Shown here in pieces: positions 10,111-63,779 of a stretch of DNA of 64,000 bases. The DNA lies in assembly GCA_009760855.2 (NCBI GenBank), contig WPIO01000008.1, positions 10,744,501 through 10,808,500 on the forward strand, in the 5' to 3' direction. The notes beneath the pieces were generated by a model. That model ran no database searches and was not told the origin of the DNA. It saw only the letters and a list, made by a program, of their open reading frames with translations. How positions within the stretch are numbered: position 1 is the stretch's first letter; each line of letters opens with the position of its first letter. The translations under genes and the position numbers were made by a program. The DNA comes from Cristatella mucedo (taxonomy: Eukaryota > Bryozoa > Phylactolaemata > Cristatellidae).

Positions 10111-10558
10111 TGCTCCGTGGGTGATTTCCGAACGCCGCAGAATGCGCGTGGACGTACTGGGCCGGCGTGAAATTTACGGCGACGGTAAAGGAAAGACGAG
10201 CTAAACTAACTTCCGCTGTGCCGGGCGCGGGTACAATACGCTCTCATCGGAAGAAAAGGCAGGTTAGTCAATTACGAAGCGCAAGCATTTCCGGACACTA
10301 ATTGGTTACAATAAGAGGTCTTTTGCAAAGCACCCTCCGGAATCTAAGTCTCTATCATGGCGCTTTACAACTCGCAAGGGAATCAATAACAAAGATTTGT
10401 AACGAACGTAGTATCGGGCACTGGCAAGCACACAAAGCAAACAAATAAGAATGCTTAGGCGAGCAGGCTACAGGGAAAGAGAACATACGCGGTGCCACCG
10501 GTTTGTCTGAACTTCTGCGTAGTAGGACTGTGGGGGTCGGCGTCGGCGTGGCGCTTGG
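10111..10558. other. No gene seen
   Basis: Moderately GC-rich, no ORF with similarity and no repeat recognised apart from the LINE-B tail that starts at about 10560. Confidence 0.4.
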
Positions 10559-10559
10559 T

Positions 10560-10746
10560 AGGTTCCTAACTCTGCTATGCTTCCCACTTTCTCTTTGTTG
10601 CGTGAGACGAAGTCTGTTGGCTACCGAATGCGTACCAAAAGCCGCTTAGGCTGTGAGTGCGCTATACAAAACTCTCCTGCGTAACGCCCACGTGGTCTTT
10701 ATGACTTTGTGGAGTTACAGACGGAGATACATTACATTACATTACG
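10560..10746 (+). mobile_element. LINE-B 3' end with ATTAC tail
   Basis: Runs CTGCTATGCTTCCCACTTTC, then GCGTGAGACGAAGTCTGTTG, GGCTGTGAGTGCGCTATACA, ACTTTGTGGAGTTACAGACG and ends in three ATTAC units. Near-identical to 22885-23056. The pentamer tail is the 3' end of the element. Confidence 0.8.
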
Positions 10747-11037
10747 AGCGAAAGAGCGAATGCGGTGCATCGCGCTCCGATAGCAAACGACGCCGCGAAC
10801 CTCTCCGCAAGACGTAACGAGATACTAGGTGGACTGAGCGACGAACGGTGGTCGCGGGCTACTCACGCTGTCCTCGTTCAACGCACGCCTGTGCGCTGAA
10901 GAAGAGCAGGGCGTCTGTTCGCAGTGGCGAACGGTCGAGAAGAGCCCCACGGCCGAGATAGGATCACGTGACCACAGGCTATTCATGGACCCCTCCGCCC
11001 AATCAGCGGATAGATTCAGGGTGCGGTCTGCGGTGTA
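10747..11037. other. No gene seen, GC-rich
   Basis: CpG-rich stretch between the LINE-B tail and the GGACATTTCCCC array. No feature recognised. Confidence 0.4.
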
Positions 11038-11151
11038 GGACATTTCCCCCAGGACGTTTCCCCCAGGACGTTTCCCCCAGGACATTTCCCCCACTGGTGA
11101 ACACTAGGACATTTCCCCCGACATTCATCCCAGGCTAGGACATTTCCCCCT
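11038..11151 (+). repeat. GGACATTTCCCCC tandem array
   Basis: Six near-copies of a 13-15 base unit (GGACATTTCCCCC or GGACGTTTCCCCC), four in tandem at 11038-11093 and two spaced at about 11107 and 11137. The same motif appears inverted at 12336-12396. Confidence 0.9.
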
Positions 11152-11182
11152 ATGTTGATGAATGCATAACTAGGAATACAGA

Positions 11183-11234
11183 TATATATATATATACATA
11201 TATGTAAATATATGTATATACATATATGTATATA
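11183..11234. repeat. TA/ATATGTA repeat
   Basis: Alternating TA with ATATGTATATA units, immediately before the pogo-like element. It likely provided its TA target. Confidence 0.8.
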
Positions 11235-11876
11235 TAGTCGTCCCTCGTTTATCGTGGTTAATCGGTTCCAGACTGCCTTGAATGGTGAATTTCCACGAAG
11301 TACGATTCTTTATTCATAAATCGAATATTTTCGTAACTAGAGCATAAAAAACCGTTCACGACCTTCTAATTCGGTTTTAAAATTATTACAGCCCTTTGGA
11401 CATGAAATAACACTATTTTAGTCACCATTACACCAGTATGACCGATCTATTAGACAAAGTAAGGAAGAATAAGACGTATTAGAAGTTACAAATACCATAT
11501 TCTTATTATTATTGTACATTTAATATTAAACACACGTAGCTTCTACACACAACCATTAACTTATGAAAATAGTGCAATTTGTTTGATGATGATGACGAGG
11601 TGTCCTGCATGGCAAAGAAGAGCAAGGTTACTGCTCTCAAAGAGGCTGCACCTGAAGTTGAAGGATTTGCGGCAGTGCTCGAATGAATAGACCAACAGCC
11701 CATACGTACGGTAGTTTTAATTTTATTGTGATGCAAGCGTGTGTAATTGACTTAAGCAACCGAGTGTGCGCTGTATCATTTTCACCATCTCGATAAACTT
11801 TTTAATGAAGAGCTTCGAAAAACCGCGACAGAGTGAAGCCACGAAAGTCGAAGCGCGAAGTGTGGAGGAAAGACTG
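11235..11876. mobile_element. Pogo/mariner-like non-autonomous element, copy 1 (642 bp)
   Basis: Left end TAGTCGTCCCTCGTTTATCG; right end, read inward on the other strand, CAGTCTTTCCTCCAC. Flanked by TA on both sides (TA at 11233-11234 and 11877-11878), the target duplication of this superfamily. Interior matches the 43.9-kb copy over the full length, including a shared block GTGCGCTGTATCATTTTCAC near the right end. No transposase ORF, so it must be moved in trans. Confidence 0.85.
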
Positions 11877-11934
11877 TATATATACGTGATCAAACGAAGT
11901 TCGCGCTTTATTGAAATAAAAAACTCAGTATAAG

Positions 11935-12200
11935 TGGCGTCTCGATAGTACGACCGACGGAGGCGGTACGGCCAGCGCGGCCAGCGAGGCGTCGGCGGCA
12001 TCGCCGGCGGCGGTCGACGCGCTACGCCTGGTGCAGCAACGACTGCGGCAGCGGCCGCTGTGAGCTTTGAACGGGCCGGCGGTGCCGATGTCTGAAGGGG
12101 CTGCAGCGGCGGCGTCAGTGGCGGCCGAGGATACAGCTAAACGCTCGCGGCTGCTGCCGAGAGCGTTTAGCTGCTGGCCGCCTGGGGCAGAGCACTTGGT
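11935..12200. other. CpG/GCG-rich block, no gene recognised
   Basis: Dense in CGG, GCG and CGGCGG runs, sharply different from the A/T-rich flanks. Both strands show long alanine/arginine-rich open frames, which is expected from base composition alone. It could be a CpG-island promoter of an unrecognised gene or the core of the element bounded by the GGACATTTCCCC arrays. Confidence 0.5.
12134..12173. repeat. Perfect 13-bp hairpin in CpG-rich block
   Basis: CAGCTAAACGCTC (12134-12146) and its exact reverse complement GAGCGTTTAGCTG (12161-12173) flank a 14-base loop. Confidence 0.8.
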
Positions 12201-12335
12201 GGTCTCCCAAAAAACAGGGCCGCAGCAACCGCATTTGTATTGACTATAATGTAGAAATATGTTATATATTATATAATATATAATATTTTTACAAGATATG
12301 AACAAGACAAATTTATATCATGACATTTCCATACG

Positions 12336-12396
12336 GAGGGGAGGAAATGCCCTACCCCACGAGGGAAATTTCCTAACCCAAGGGGAAATGTCCGGG
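12336..12396 (-). repeat. Inverted GGACATTTCCCC array
   Basis: Three spaced units read on the minus strand as GGACATTTCCCCTTGGG, GGAAATTTCCCTCG and GGCATTTCCTCCCC, facing the array at 11038-11151. Confidence 0.75.
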
Positions 12397-12399
12397 GGG

Positions 12400-12944
12400 G
12401 GGGACGGCCGTACCCCCAGGCTGCTGAGGCATTCACGTACGCATTCACGCTCTGGTCTCGCTGGGGCGGAGAGATGTGGTGGTGATGCCACGCCCACATA
12501 GCGCCAGCACCTAATCCTGCGTAGGTAAGCACGCAAAGTGTGCACAAAGCAAAAAAGACATGTTCAGTCAAGGCGAACGGAAAGCTGACAGAAACTCTAA
12601 CGTCTTCAGCTTAGATTAAAAATGATGGAGGGTCAGTGTAAGCAGCTGCCGTAGGTCGAGTCGAGTTTCCGACTTATGGTGCACGCACGCCACCAGAACT
12701 TTTGACCTCCAAAAGGTTTCAATTTAGTGCGAAGGACATCGAGATAACTCGATGCTGAGAAGCACGTGGTGCGAGAGCATAGAAGAGGAGCAAGGAGATC
12801 GGATAGGTCAAGGTTGGTCGGAATGGTGGGAGGTTGGATAAATAGGCTGAGGAGGCAAGCGAAATAAGCGACGGGTAAGCCAGACAGAGGGTTTTGATTC
12901 GATGCTCGATAGGGAGTGAGTGACGCTCAGATAGTAGTAACTTG
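12400..12944. other. No gene seen
   Basis: Contains a G-run at about 12389-12400. Nothing coding recognised. Confidence 0.4.
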
Positions 12945-13050
12945 ACGCAATGTATCTACGACTGCAACTCCACAAAGTCACAAAGGCGAAGCTGGCGTTA
13001 AGCTGGAGAGTTTTCTGTAGAGCACTCAAAGTGTCAGCGGCTTTAGTTGC
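12945..13050 (-). mobile_element. LINE-B 3' end fragment (antisense)
   Basis: Shares GTATCTACGACTGCAACTCC, CACAAAGTCACAAAG and AGAGTTTTCTGTAGAGCACTC with the other antisense LINE-B tails, in the same order. Confidence 0.6.
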
Positions 13051-13669
13051 GCGGTTGCCGTGCTAAATAAGAGCGTTCGCGCCGATACTTCCGGGTCGTC
13101 GGAGTATCGCAAAATTACAAACGCGTTGAGAGACTCAGGATGTCGTTTCTTTCGCACGACCGCAGCACAACGGAGGCAATGAGCTCCGGTCCTCGCGGCC
13201 GGCGGAGCTCGGCGCACACCGACAGGTTCAACTGCTTCTTCTCGCAGGAGCGGCACCGACGAATCGCGCGCCGGCACGTGACTACAGCTCGTCGCTTCCG
13301 GTCCGCAAACGCACGCCTCAAACCCAGACTCAGGTTGTGATGAGCGAGCATCACGCCCCTTTTTAAGGATCAGGTCCTACTATACATATTGGGTTTTACC
13401 TAGTCGTAGTCGCTCAATTGCGTAATACAAATTTTGAACTCATTTGAGTGGTTTTCAATTTGGTTCCTTAGTAAAGAGTCTTTTATAAGAAATTGATCTC
13501 TATTCAGGCACTATACAACTCGCAGCTGGAGAAGAAATAACCAGTAGCCAAAGAAAGCAAGTACCCTGCTTAGTCGAGCATGCAAAACCACAGTTATCAT
13601 ACTAAGACAAGCTTGCAGCCGCACAAAGAAGGCTTGCGACTGTTGGTTAGTATGATCCCTGTTCAGTAA

Positions 13670-13671
<2 letters not shown>
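13051..13671. other. No gene seen, CpG-rich at 13050-13340
   Basis: A second CpG-rich patch with Arg-rich open frames on both strands and no recognised domain. Possibly a promoter region of an unseen gene. Confidence 0.4.

Positions 13672-13745
<74 letters not shown>
13672..13745. repeat. AT microsatellite
   Basis: About 36 uninterrupted AT units. Confidence 0.97.
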
Positions 13746-13747
<2 letters not shown>

Positions 13748-14039
13748 GATGCACAAGTTGGCAAAGCACACAGGGAAAAAGACAGGTTCCCCGACGTGCT
13801 CTACAAAAGCACGTCAATTTGGCTCTTAGTCTACGCGTGTACGGTTTCATTCCGCGAGGCCAAACAAAAATAGAATTAACCAGGACTGAGCAAAGGCTGT
13901 GCGGAACAGATAAGTCTTCCGAGTTAATTTAAACGTAGTTCAATCGGAAGATGGCGCGGTGTCAGTCTTAACTGAGTTCTAAGCTTTTGAAGTTTAATCA
14001 TTGAAGGCACAGTCTCCGTGGGGTTTGAATCTACTAAGG

Positions 14040-15400
14040 GGCACAACTAATCTACTAGAGTCAGTAGAGCGGGCTGTATGACGAGAGGTCTGACGTGAAA
14101 CTCATTCAGATTCAGCCGGAGCGAGAGAATGGGTGGGCGTACTAACGTGACGTGAGAACGTAACGTGAGTACGTAGGATCTTGAGCCGTCAATATGCTGC
14201 TTCATACACAGGCAGTGCAGATTGGTGAGCAGTGGTGTAACGTTGGAGCTGCGAAGTTTACGTCGGATAAGCATAGCTGCCGAGTGTTTGTCAACTATAA
14301 GAATGTTAGTGCATGGGCAGGAGGACCTAATGTAATATACTATATAATATATAATATACCTCCGTCTGTAACTGCAAAAAGCCACTAAGACCGTGTGAGT
14401 CTAAAGCAGGAGAGTTTTGCACAGCGCACTCACAGCCTAAGCGGCTTTCGGTACGCATTAGGTAGCCATCAGACTACTTGTAGTGAGCTAAATAGTTCTA
14501 GTCTGGATTCCACGAATGCATGGAATAGCTTAGTTATGGTGCCCTCATCCTATCAAAGAAACATGTTTGCAATATTGCGTAGGTGAAAGTAGGCAGACAT
14601 GACGATGGAGTGATGTGCTCATCTAGTGACTAGTCATTGTGAAAAAACCCATCATATTTCGAACAAAGGCTACTTGGAGATATGCTGAAAGGGCCGATTC
14701 GGAGACTTTCCAGTTTCCGAGTAGCACTTGGTTTGCTAGTTTTTTGCTTGTTTGTTTGTTAGTTTTGTTATGACTCATCGTCAGAAAGCTTGCTTTAATT
14801 CAAGAGCATATACCATCAATGCCCTCCGGTAGAAAGCTGGCTGAGAGAGTTCGAGATGGTGGAAGGCAGGGAAGGATCAAAGAGCAAGTACAGCTGAATG
14901 TCATCTGCATACAACTGAAAACCCAGATTGGGTCGTCGATAACGTCGGCGACAGTGCGTGCATAGTTAATGAAAAAGAGCGTGCTTGCACCGAATACCTC
15001 AGAGACCCCTTACGCTAATCTCAAAAAATCATCTCTTTCAAGTGACACATACTCTCTTAAGTCTCTCACTGAGATAGGACCTACAATCACCAGTGTAACA
15101 CAGTTTCTGTTATACCGATGTGATACGACGGGCGCTCAAGGAATTTGGTGATCAATCGAACCAAAAGCTGTGGAGATCCAGGTGAACTAGCAAAGAGGCT
15201 CTAGCGTTAATTTTTCTTATAGCCAGTGTGTGGCTCCGCTCCAGCGCACGGACTTAAAAGAATATACGTTTGACTGGGGATTAAAAAGAGTATAGGTGCA
15301 TATATCAACACTTTAACACAGTAGCCTATCCTGTACAGTCAAGCACATCTCAATGTCGACCTATTTAAAAATATCATGTGTGTGACCATCAAAATCACGA
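14040..15400 (-). mobile_element. LINE-A copy, antisense, with LINE-B piece nested inside
   Basis: Going down the minus strand: a DLSTAFGSIDHQ motif (RT motif with its first Asp) near 15180; the region before the YADD box with ADVIDDPIW-like text near 14940; a degenerate catalytic box (YADDIQLY in another frame) near 14885; DEHITPSS near 14610; and the C-terminal NVTPLLTNLHCLCMKQHID near 14200. Multiple frame breaks. A LINE-B tail at about 14345-14480 interrupts it. Confidence 0.75.
14345..14480 (-). mobile_element. LINE-B 3' end nested in LINE-A
   Basis: CTCCGTCTGTAACTGCAAAA, GCAGGAGAGTTTTGCACAGC, ACTCACAGCCTAAGCGGCTT and CGGTACGCATTAGGTAGCCA follow LINE-B antisense order. It separates two parts of the surrounding LINE-A. 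Confidence 0.65.
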
Positions 15401-15689
15401 GGAAATCTGAGGAATTTTAATTTTTATAAATCTTTTAACAACCGAGGATGATATTGAACAAGGGGAGCGGAATCACAAAGCATCGGTGAAGTCATATGCT
15501 GACCGCCTAAGGCTCAGCTTGACAATTTGTTGCGACGAGAATTCTATACGAATTAGGTTTTTGATTTTGAGGCCTTCAGCTTGTAAGAAAAATATAAGTA
15601 TGAAGGCTTGCTAATACAATCATATTTCAGTAGAAATGCAGAACGCAATGTTTCGGAGACAGGCAATGCTCAAAATGCCGTGCTGGTGT

Positions 15690-15830
15690 GGCCCGGATGT
15701 TAAAGTGCTAGCACCGACCAAGGTCTGGCAGAGGTCGTAGACTCTAGCCCCGTGGTAAATGTGAAGCGCCTAAATAGTGATTAGGTTTTCTTAGGGCGCT
15801 ATACAAATTACTTATACTTATAATCGAAAG
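15690..15830 (+). mobile_element. SINE-B copy (tRNA head, LINE-A tail)
   Basis: Head GTGGCCCGGATGTTAAAGTG is box A-like, and GGTCGTAGACTCTAGCCCC is a decayed box B region. It is followed by AAATGTGAAGCGCCTAAATA and TTCTTAGGGCGCTATACAAA, the 3' tail of LINE-A. Total about 140 bp. Confidence 0.65.
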
Positions 15831-17024
15831 CTGAAGTTTACTATTGTATGCAGAAGCACAACATATTCTGTGTTAAAAAGACAAGATCTGCTGTGATTGC
15901 AAGATAAGATCAGCATGCCCTGATTTAACACCCGATATGGGTAATTTGCAAAAACGTACCTTAATTCAATCAAAAATAAAGATAAGTGCAATTATTTAAC
16001 TCAGAATACAATTTTTTGCTGCCATCGGAGCAAGGCACTTTTGTGCTTATGCTTGATCGCCCTCGCCCCGATTTTGAAAAGAAATATTTAATGACTAACC
16101 ATTTGAATTGCTTCCTTTACTGAATATATTAAGTAAATATCTATCGTAAGTTTTCTCAAGTTGTTTCACCAATGTTTTATTATAATTTTTCTCTTTGGCA
16201 TTACCTTAGAATTTTACTGGTTAATATGTGACATTTCAAATTGTGCTGATATACTTGCATGTGTCAATCTGTAAATAAATAAATACACACGCACACACAT
16301 ATATATATATATAAATTGTACATAGTATATTTATTGAAGAAGAGAAAATACTGCTGCTATGACTTTCTTTCTCACATGACACGAAAAAGAATTCTTGAGC
16401 GACAACATACTCAAAGTTGAGTAATTAATAAGGCAGACTCACGTTCCTTGGCATGAATAAAATTTCAGTAATGATTATCGCCCCAACCGGTCAAATACAA
16501 CATATCGAATCAGAAGATCATATCTGCGCAATGCACAGATCGATGCGACGAAATGTTGAGCTTGTCTTAGGGCTCGTAATACGAGATCTGAACAATAGAC
16601 AGAGGACGCCAGAATTATTTTTGTTGAGGTAGTGATTTAATCTTATAGAACACATCTCGTAATTTCAGGTTCTTGTCCAGGCGAGCTCAATAAAACTCAG
16701 CAGGTCGCAATATGACTTCACTTTTTTTTTTATCTCGATCTCAACCTATGGTGTTTTATCGGGTAAAGTCCACTTTGCACGCTGCTCATGTCATGCTTTT
16801 TGAGGACATCCAACGACTGCTTCAGTACTTCATGGCGCCGCAAAACAAAGTAGCAACCTGCTCAAAAAAAACACGAAACACCAAGGAAATCTCCTGCTGA
16901 ATTGTGTCACAGATTTTTTAACGTACACATTCTTCACAGCTTTATGTTGAAGTATTGGCCAGTAGTCGAATTCTTTCTACAAACGTAGGACAACCTCTGA
17001 AGTTACTTCATTGGAAACGTAATA
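15831..17024. other. No gene seen
   Basis: A/T-rich; a CA/TA microsatellite lies at about 16280-16312. No coding feature recognised. Confidence 0.4.
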
Positions 17025-17690
17025 ATAATAATAACGAATTTGATAAAGCACTCTCAGAGAACTCAATCTCTTTCTAGGCGCTTTACATTTGCTGCAAAGG
17101 ACATGCGATCGAATGGTGAGTGGTAGCATGCTCGATAAACAAAAAGAACATCATGAATTGTCGTGACATGCACAGGGTCAGCATGCAAGTGTTGTTATTG
17201 GCAGCATGCTCAGTGTCAGGACCCATAAACACATAAAGGGCGAATCACAGTGAATCACTAAATGCTTTGCTAAATAGATGCATTTTTAGTTTCTTTTTAC
17301 ATATGGTCAAGTCCGGAGATGTCGTGAAGATAGCCGGGAGTGAGCTTCAGGCTTCGGGAGCATACGAATTAAAGGCACGTTCGCCAAAGGATTTGAGATT
17401 TGTACGAGGTATAGGTAACAAGTTGACTCCCAAAAGCGGATGGTACGATGCTTAGCCTGGTGGGGCAGTAGACCTGATAGGTAGGCTGGAGCCAAATAAT
17501 GAAGGGACCTAAAAGTGAGCTACAAAAAAAAACTTGAAGTCGATGTGTTGCTTGACTGGTGACCAGTGCAGGTCGAAGTGGTGTGACGTGGCAACTGTGA
17601 CGCTCACGACAGCAGCAGGCGTTGGTATGCTGAGCAAGAGAGGCAATAAATGCCACTCACTACTTGTTTTGTGTTAAATCGTGAGTACCG
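17025..17690 (-). mobile_element. LINE-A 3' part, antisense
   Basis: Forward view begins with ATTATTATTAT-type repeats and AAAGCACTCTCAGAGAACTC, the reverse of the LINE-A tail. It then covers the C-terminal coding part: the frames read GDRAFS-, LWN- and LHW-type motifs in pieces down to about 17650. Confidence 0.75.
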
Positions 17691-17859
17691 TTGCTTGGAC
17701 GACGGGAAAGAGTATTATGTAAGTCGGAGGTTTACTTCACTTCGTACTGTTAACAGTCTAGGTCTAAATCTTTTACAGTAATCAGCTCTACAGGGATTGA
17801 GTGACTTGCCTGCATATCAAATCAACTATCAACATTAGCTTACAGAAAAAGATGCTAAA

Positions 17860-18420
17860 GTAGCCGGCGTCAAAGAGCTAAATCTCTTTCCAGTGCGCTC
17901 TAAGAGTGCTGATACAGATCGTGAACATAACTTAATGATATATTGCACAATTTCAGCACGAAAAAGCAGCCCACAAAGATAACTCACGCACAGAGCAGAT
18001 GTTGTGCGGTAAGGACGGTTTAGCTTATTTCTGGATATCTTTACACAGGGGGATGACAATATTTCAGTCCAGAGTGAATTCTACACTTTGGACGACTAAA
18101 AAAAGGAATGCACGCTCTTGTCCAAAGAATTTGAGGTTGTCTGAGGCACGTCTAACAAACAGAGAGTCACAAGAGCTAGTAGTATGGTGCAAATCCTGAT
18201 TTGGAAGTATTTCCGATCTGTAGGCCAGACCTAAAGAAAAGAGGGACCAAGAAGTAAGGTACAGAGCGGCAATGTCGGAATGCTGCTTCATGGGGAGCCT
18301 GTGTAAGTTGGTGAAAAGTGGTGCACAACGGCAATTGTGAAGTTCACGCCAGTCAAGCTTGGTGGAAGATTTTCACACCATCTAAACCAAGTGAAGATTA
18401 GGGCGCCGGAAGTTGAATAG
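17860..18420 (-). mobile_element. LINE-A 3' part, antisense, second copy
   Basis: Tail motif GAGCTAAATCTCTTTCCAGT near 17875. Coding-end similarity continues to about 18400, where CCAACTTACACAGGCTCCCC and the LAYRSE segment are visible on the minus strand. Lies directly behind the 17.0-kb copy, same orientation. Confidence 0.65.
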
Positions 18421-18687
18421 TATAGAAAACTTGCCATTACTATATCCATCAAGAATCACAGTTTGTTTTTATTTCTCATTCCTGGTATTTTTTATGCTTC
18501 TGAATATAGTGAATTTTGCTATCTGATTAAAAATGCTTAAATATGAAAACGATAGAATTCCATAATCAGAAAAAGCCCATGCTTTGACAAAATATTACTG
18601 ACTGCAACTGCAGTTTGTTCTAGTAATGCAAGAATCTTTCTCTAGGTAAGAATTTTGAGCGTTTTTTCTACTGAACCTGTCTTAGGG

Positions 18688-18850
18688 CCGTGATAGCCAA
18701 GAAGATAAGGTGCTTGCTTTTCACGATCGAGGTCGTAGGTTCGAATCCTGCAGTGTGCGATCTTTAATTACCAACTTCAAGTGGCGGTAAAAACTGTCAG
18801 GGCTCTCTGCTGCTGTAGAAATGAGGCTGTTAAATAAGCTAATACTTTAT
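18688..18850 (+). mobile_element. SINE-A copy
   Basis: GCCGTGATAGCCAAGAAGAT (box A side), GGTTCGAATCC (box B), then GTGGCGGTAAAAACTGTCAG and TGAGGCTGTTAAATAAGCTA. The palindrome in the head is deleted to CACGATCGAGGTCGTA. Confidence 0.8.
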
Positions 18851-19226
18851 TTTTTGTTTTATTTATTTTACTTGTGACGATTAGCTGTAAAATCACGTTT
18901 TTCGTAGAGAAACAGTGTTTAGTGTGGCCACTGGCTAATGACATTCTTCTCTCCCGAAAAAAACCAGTGGAAGAGGATGCTTTTTAAATGAAATTGTGCG
19001 ACAATCAGGATTCAGTAATTACCATAATCGCGAGAAAATCCTTAACCAAACGATTGATATAGGATACAAAAGTTAAGTTGGTTGAATGATATACTGGGAT
19101 ACCGACTAAAGCTCTTTCGATGGTAGCTTAATTTAGTTATTTAAGCTAATATGTAGAAAGAACCAGATGTCTTAGATGTACTGCAGATGCCTCAAGGCTT
19201 ATAATTTTTTTAACCTGTCAATGGGA

Positions 19227-19279
<53 letters not shown>

Positions 19280-20044
19280 GATGCTTAGGTCTACAGTATA
19301 TGCATCAACTGGTCAAAGTTCTAGCCCATTAGTCTATTTTGAGTGCAATACAATCTAAGCATAATGAAGAACAGGGCACGTTACCGTGAAATCTACTTTT
19401 CACAAAATGATAGTTTGAAGTAGGGGGTTGATATCACAAAGAGCTACCTTTTAAGGATTTTATTCTGTTCAAATTAGGCATTTCAGTACCAGTTGGAATG
19501 TAACATCGTCTCTGTAGCGCCTTTGGTGACATTACTTCCAAGTCATAGATGTAGCGAATCTTCAAAGAAACGCAATACCTTAAAAAACTGGAAAAGAAGC
19601 ATAAAAACTAAACTAATGGCCGCAATCAGATTGTGGTGCAGATATCTCAAATGCCGGGGACTTCCAGCTTTTTACTCTATAATTAATATACTGCAATATG
19701 CACTAGTTAGAATGCTTTACTTTCTGTAAATAAAATAATAAAACTTGATCGCCGCCTTTGTTGTGACAATTTAAGATTAAGGAAAGCAGCTGCACAGGCC
19801 TGTAAGAAAGCAATTTTAACGTGAAAGGGAGCACCAAAATAAATTAATGTTGCAGAAGTAAATCTTGGTTCATAAAAAACTTAACTTTGATTAAGTCAAA
19901 ACCAGGCAGACTTGATGCAACACAAAGAAAGACACCACGCTTATATAGTAAATTTTTGACAGTACGGGCACATAGCCCGAAGCTGTGTGTTGAAAGGCTT
20001 TTGAAGAATCTGTGGGGTATTGATGTCCACCGAAATACCATGAG
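18851..20044. other. No gene seen; CT microsatellite at 19229-19278
   Basis: A/T-rich. Fifty bases of CT repeat are the only clear feature. Short ORFs give no similarity. Confidence 0.45.
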
Positions 20045-20165
20045 GCAACCTTAGTCTCTGGCTCTTTGTCCAGAGGTAAGTTGCTCACTCTTTACCGCCC
20101 AGGTTGTGGGTTCAGCCCTGCAGTGGGCGATCCTTTATTGCCCACTGTAAGCAGTGGCGATTGAT
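20045..20165 (+). mobile_element. SINE-A partial copy
   Basis: Head GTCCAGAGGTAAGTTGCTCA, GGTTGTGGGTTCAGCCCTGC (box B) and GTGGGCGATCCTTTATTGCC. The 3' part after about 20165 is missing or diverged. Confidence 0.65.
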
Positions 20166-21110
20166 GCAAGTCTCTATATCGTAATGTTGTCAGTCTAGTG
20201 TAAATATTACCAGATATACTTTTGAATAATTTACATATGGAATAATGTTTATACGAATTATGAGCAATACCTCCTGCAACTGTAAAGAGATATTGAATTT
20301 GCAAAGACATGTATGTTAAGTGCTGTAGGAACACTTTATTAGGTTTAACTTGATCTAAAAATATCACGTTTAATTTATCAAAACTCTTCACTAGCTGTGT
20401 TCTCTGCACCAGCATCAAGACTATTTAAATGTAGATGATACCGTTCCGCTCTTGCAGGTCATATCATACTGAAATACATAAGGTAGGTTCACAGTGACTG
20501 ACTGGCCTTTCGAAATAAGCCCGGTTTACAGTTTAGCACCGGATCGTAAAAACACAAGCAGGGCCATTCGAACCGTCAAGTTTGCATCGTTTCAGAAACC
20601 GTTGAAACTCTCTCAAAAGACGTGAAACTTCGCAAATATTATTCTACGTGCTGGCACATCTAATTGGTAGACTGCTCGCTCACAAGGCTCGTCCTTTTAA
20701 ATGGTGGTGGTGCGATATGACCATCCTTTCCAGAGATGTTTAGCATTCGATCTATTCGACGGTTTATCTACTATGCTGCGATGTCAAAGTCACGATAGGA
20801 ACTGCTTAATTCTCGGACCGCACACGCAAGTCGTTTTAAGTTCCGGTTTACGTTGCTAGGTACGCCTGTTCTCTTTATTAACGCTCACTTCAAAATTTTT
20901 CTAATTTGATACAATATGCCTATGCACTCGAATAATAAATTATACTGATCAATAAGTCACGCTCATCAAACTCTAAGGTAGGAAGAGCAGTAGGCAGGGA
21001 AGTTAATGATCAAAACCTGAATGCACAGCTCATCGCAAGTAGCGATAATTGAGAACAGAAGGCCTCGTCAAAAGGATCGCGAGAGGCTAACCTGTGTGCA
21101 CTCTTTTCGT
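20166..21110. other. No gene seen
   Basis: A/T-rich downstream flank of the TRPA-type gene. On the minus strand an AATAAA reads at about 20873-20878, a possible but distant polyadenylation signal. Confidence 0.35.
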
Positions 21111-21179
21111 GTACACACGCACACACACACACATACGTGCGTATATCTATCTATCTATCTATCTATCTATCTAGCTCTG

Positions 21180-21231
<52 letters not shown>
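21111..21231. repeat. Compound microsatellite: AC, ATCT, CT, AT
   Basis: Four simple repeats in a row, about 120 bases. Confidence 0.95.
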
Positions 21232-21235
21232 ATAC

Positions 21236-21407
21236 TAGCTGATGTAACAGCATCTTTGCTATAGCGACAGAAGAGCCTTAGCGGCTATCACCACCGCTTG
21301 CACCGGCAATAAGGGATCGCCCACCACAGGATTTGAACCCAAGACCTCGGAACCGAGGTCGTGAAAACCAACCGACTTACCTAGTGAGGCGTCACCGCTC
21401 ATCATAA
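21236..21407 (-). mobile_element. SINE-A copy, first of a tandem pair
   Basis: Full-length minus-strand copy, with body AGCGACAGAAGAGCCTTAGC and head palindrome GACCTCGGAACCGAGGTC intact. Followed after 3-4 bases by a second copy in the same orientation. Confidence 0.85.
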
Positions 21408-21410
21408 AAA

Positions 21411-21574
21411 CTAGCTGGTTCAACAGCCTCATTTGTTTAGTGACAGAAGAGTCTTTACGGCTATTTTCAAAGCTAGCAGAGGCAATAAAGGATCGCCATT
21501 CGCAGGTTTCGAACGAACGACCTAGGGATTGAGGTCATGAAAAGCAACCGCCTTACCTAGAGTGCCATCATGGC

Positions 21575-21579
<5 letters not shown>
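21411..21579 (-). mobile_element. SINE-A copy, second of a tandem pair, at the TRPA gene end
   Basis: Minus-strand copy whose 5' head (GGTGAGCCATGATGGCACTC on the minus strand) directly abuts the last recognised TRPA exon. The SINE's own TGA becomes the stop codon of that reading frame. Confidence 0.8.

Positions 21580-63779
<42,200 letters not shown>

Noticed and set aside
10741-10746. ATTAC units as a telomere-like repeat
   Set aside because: They are the 3' tail of LINE-B, seen again at 23045 and 40130.
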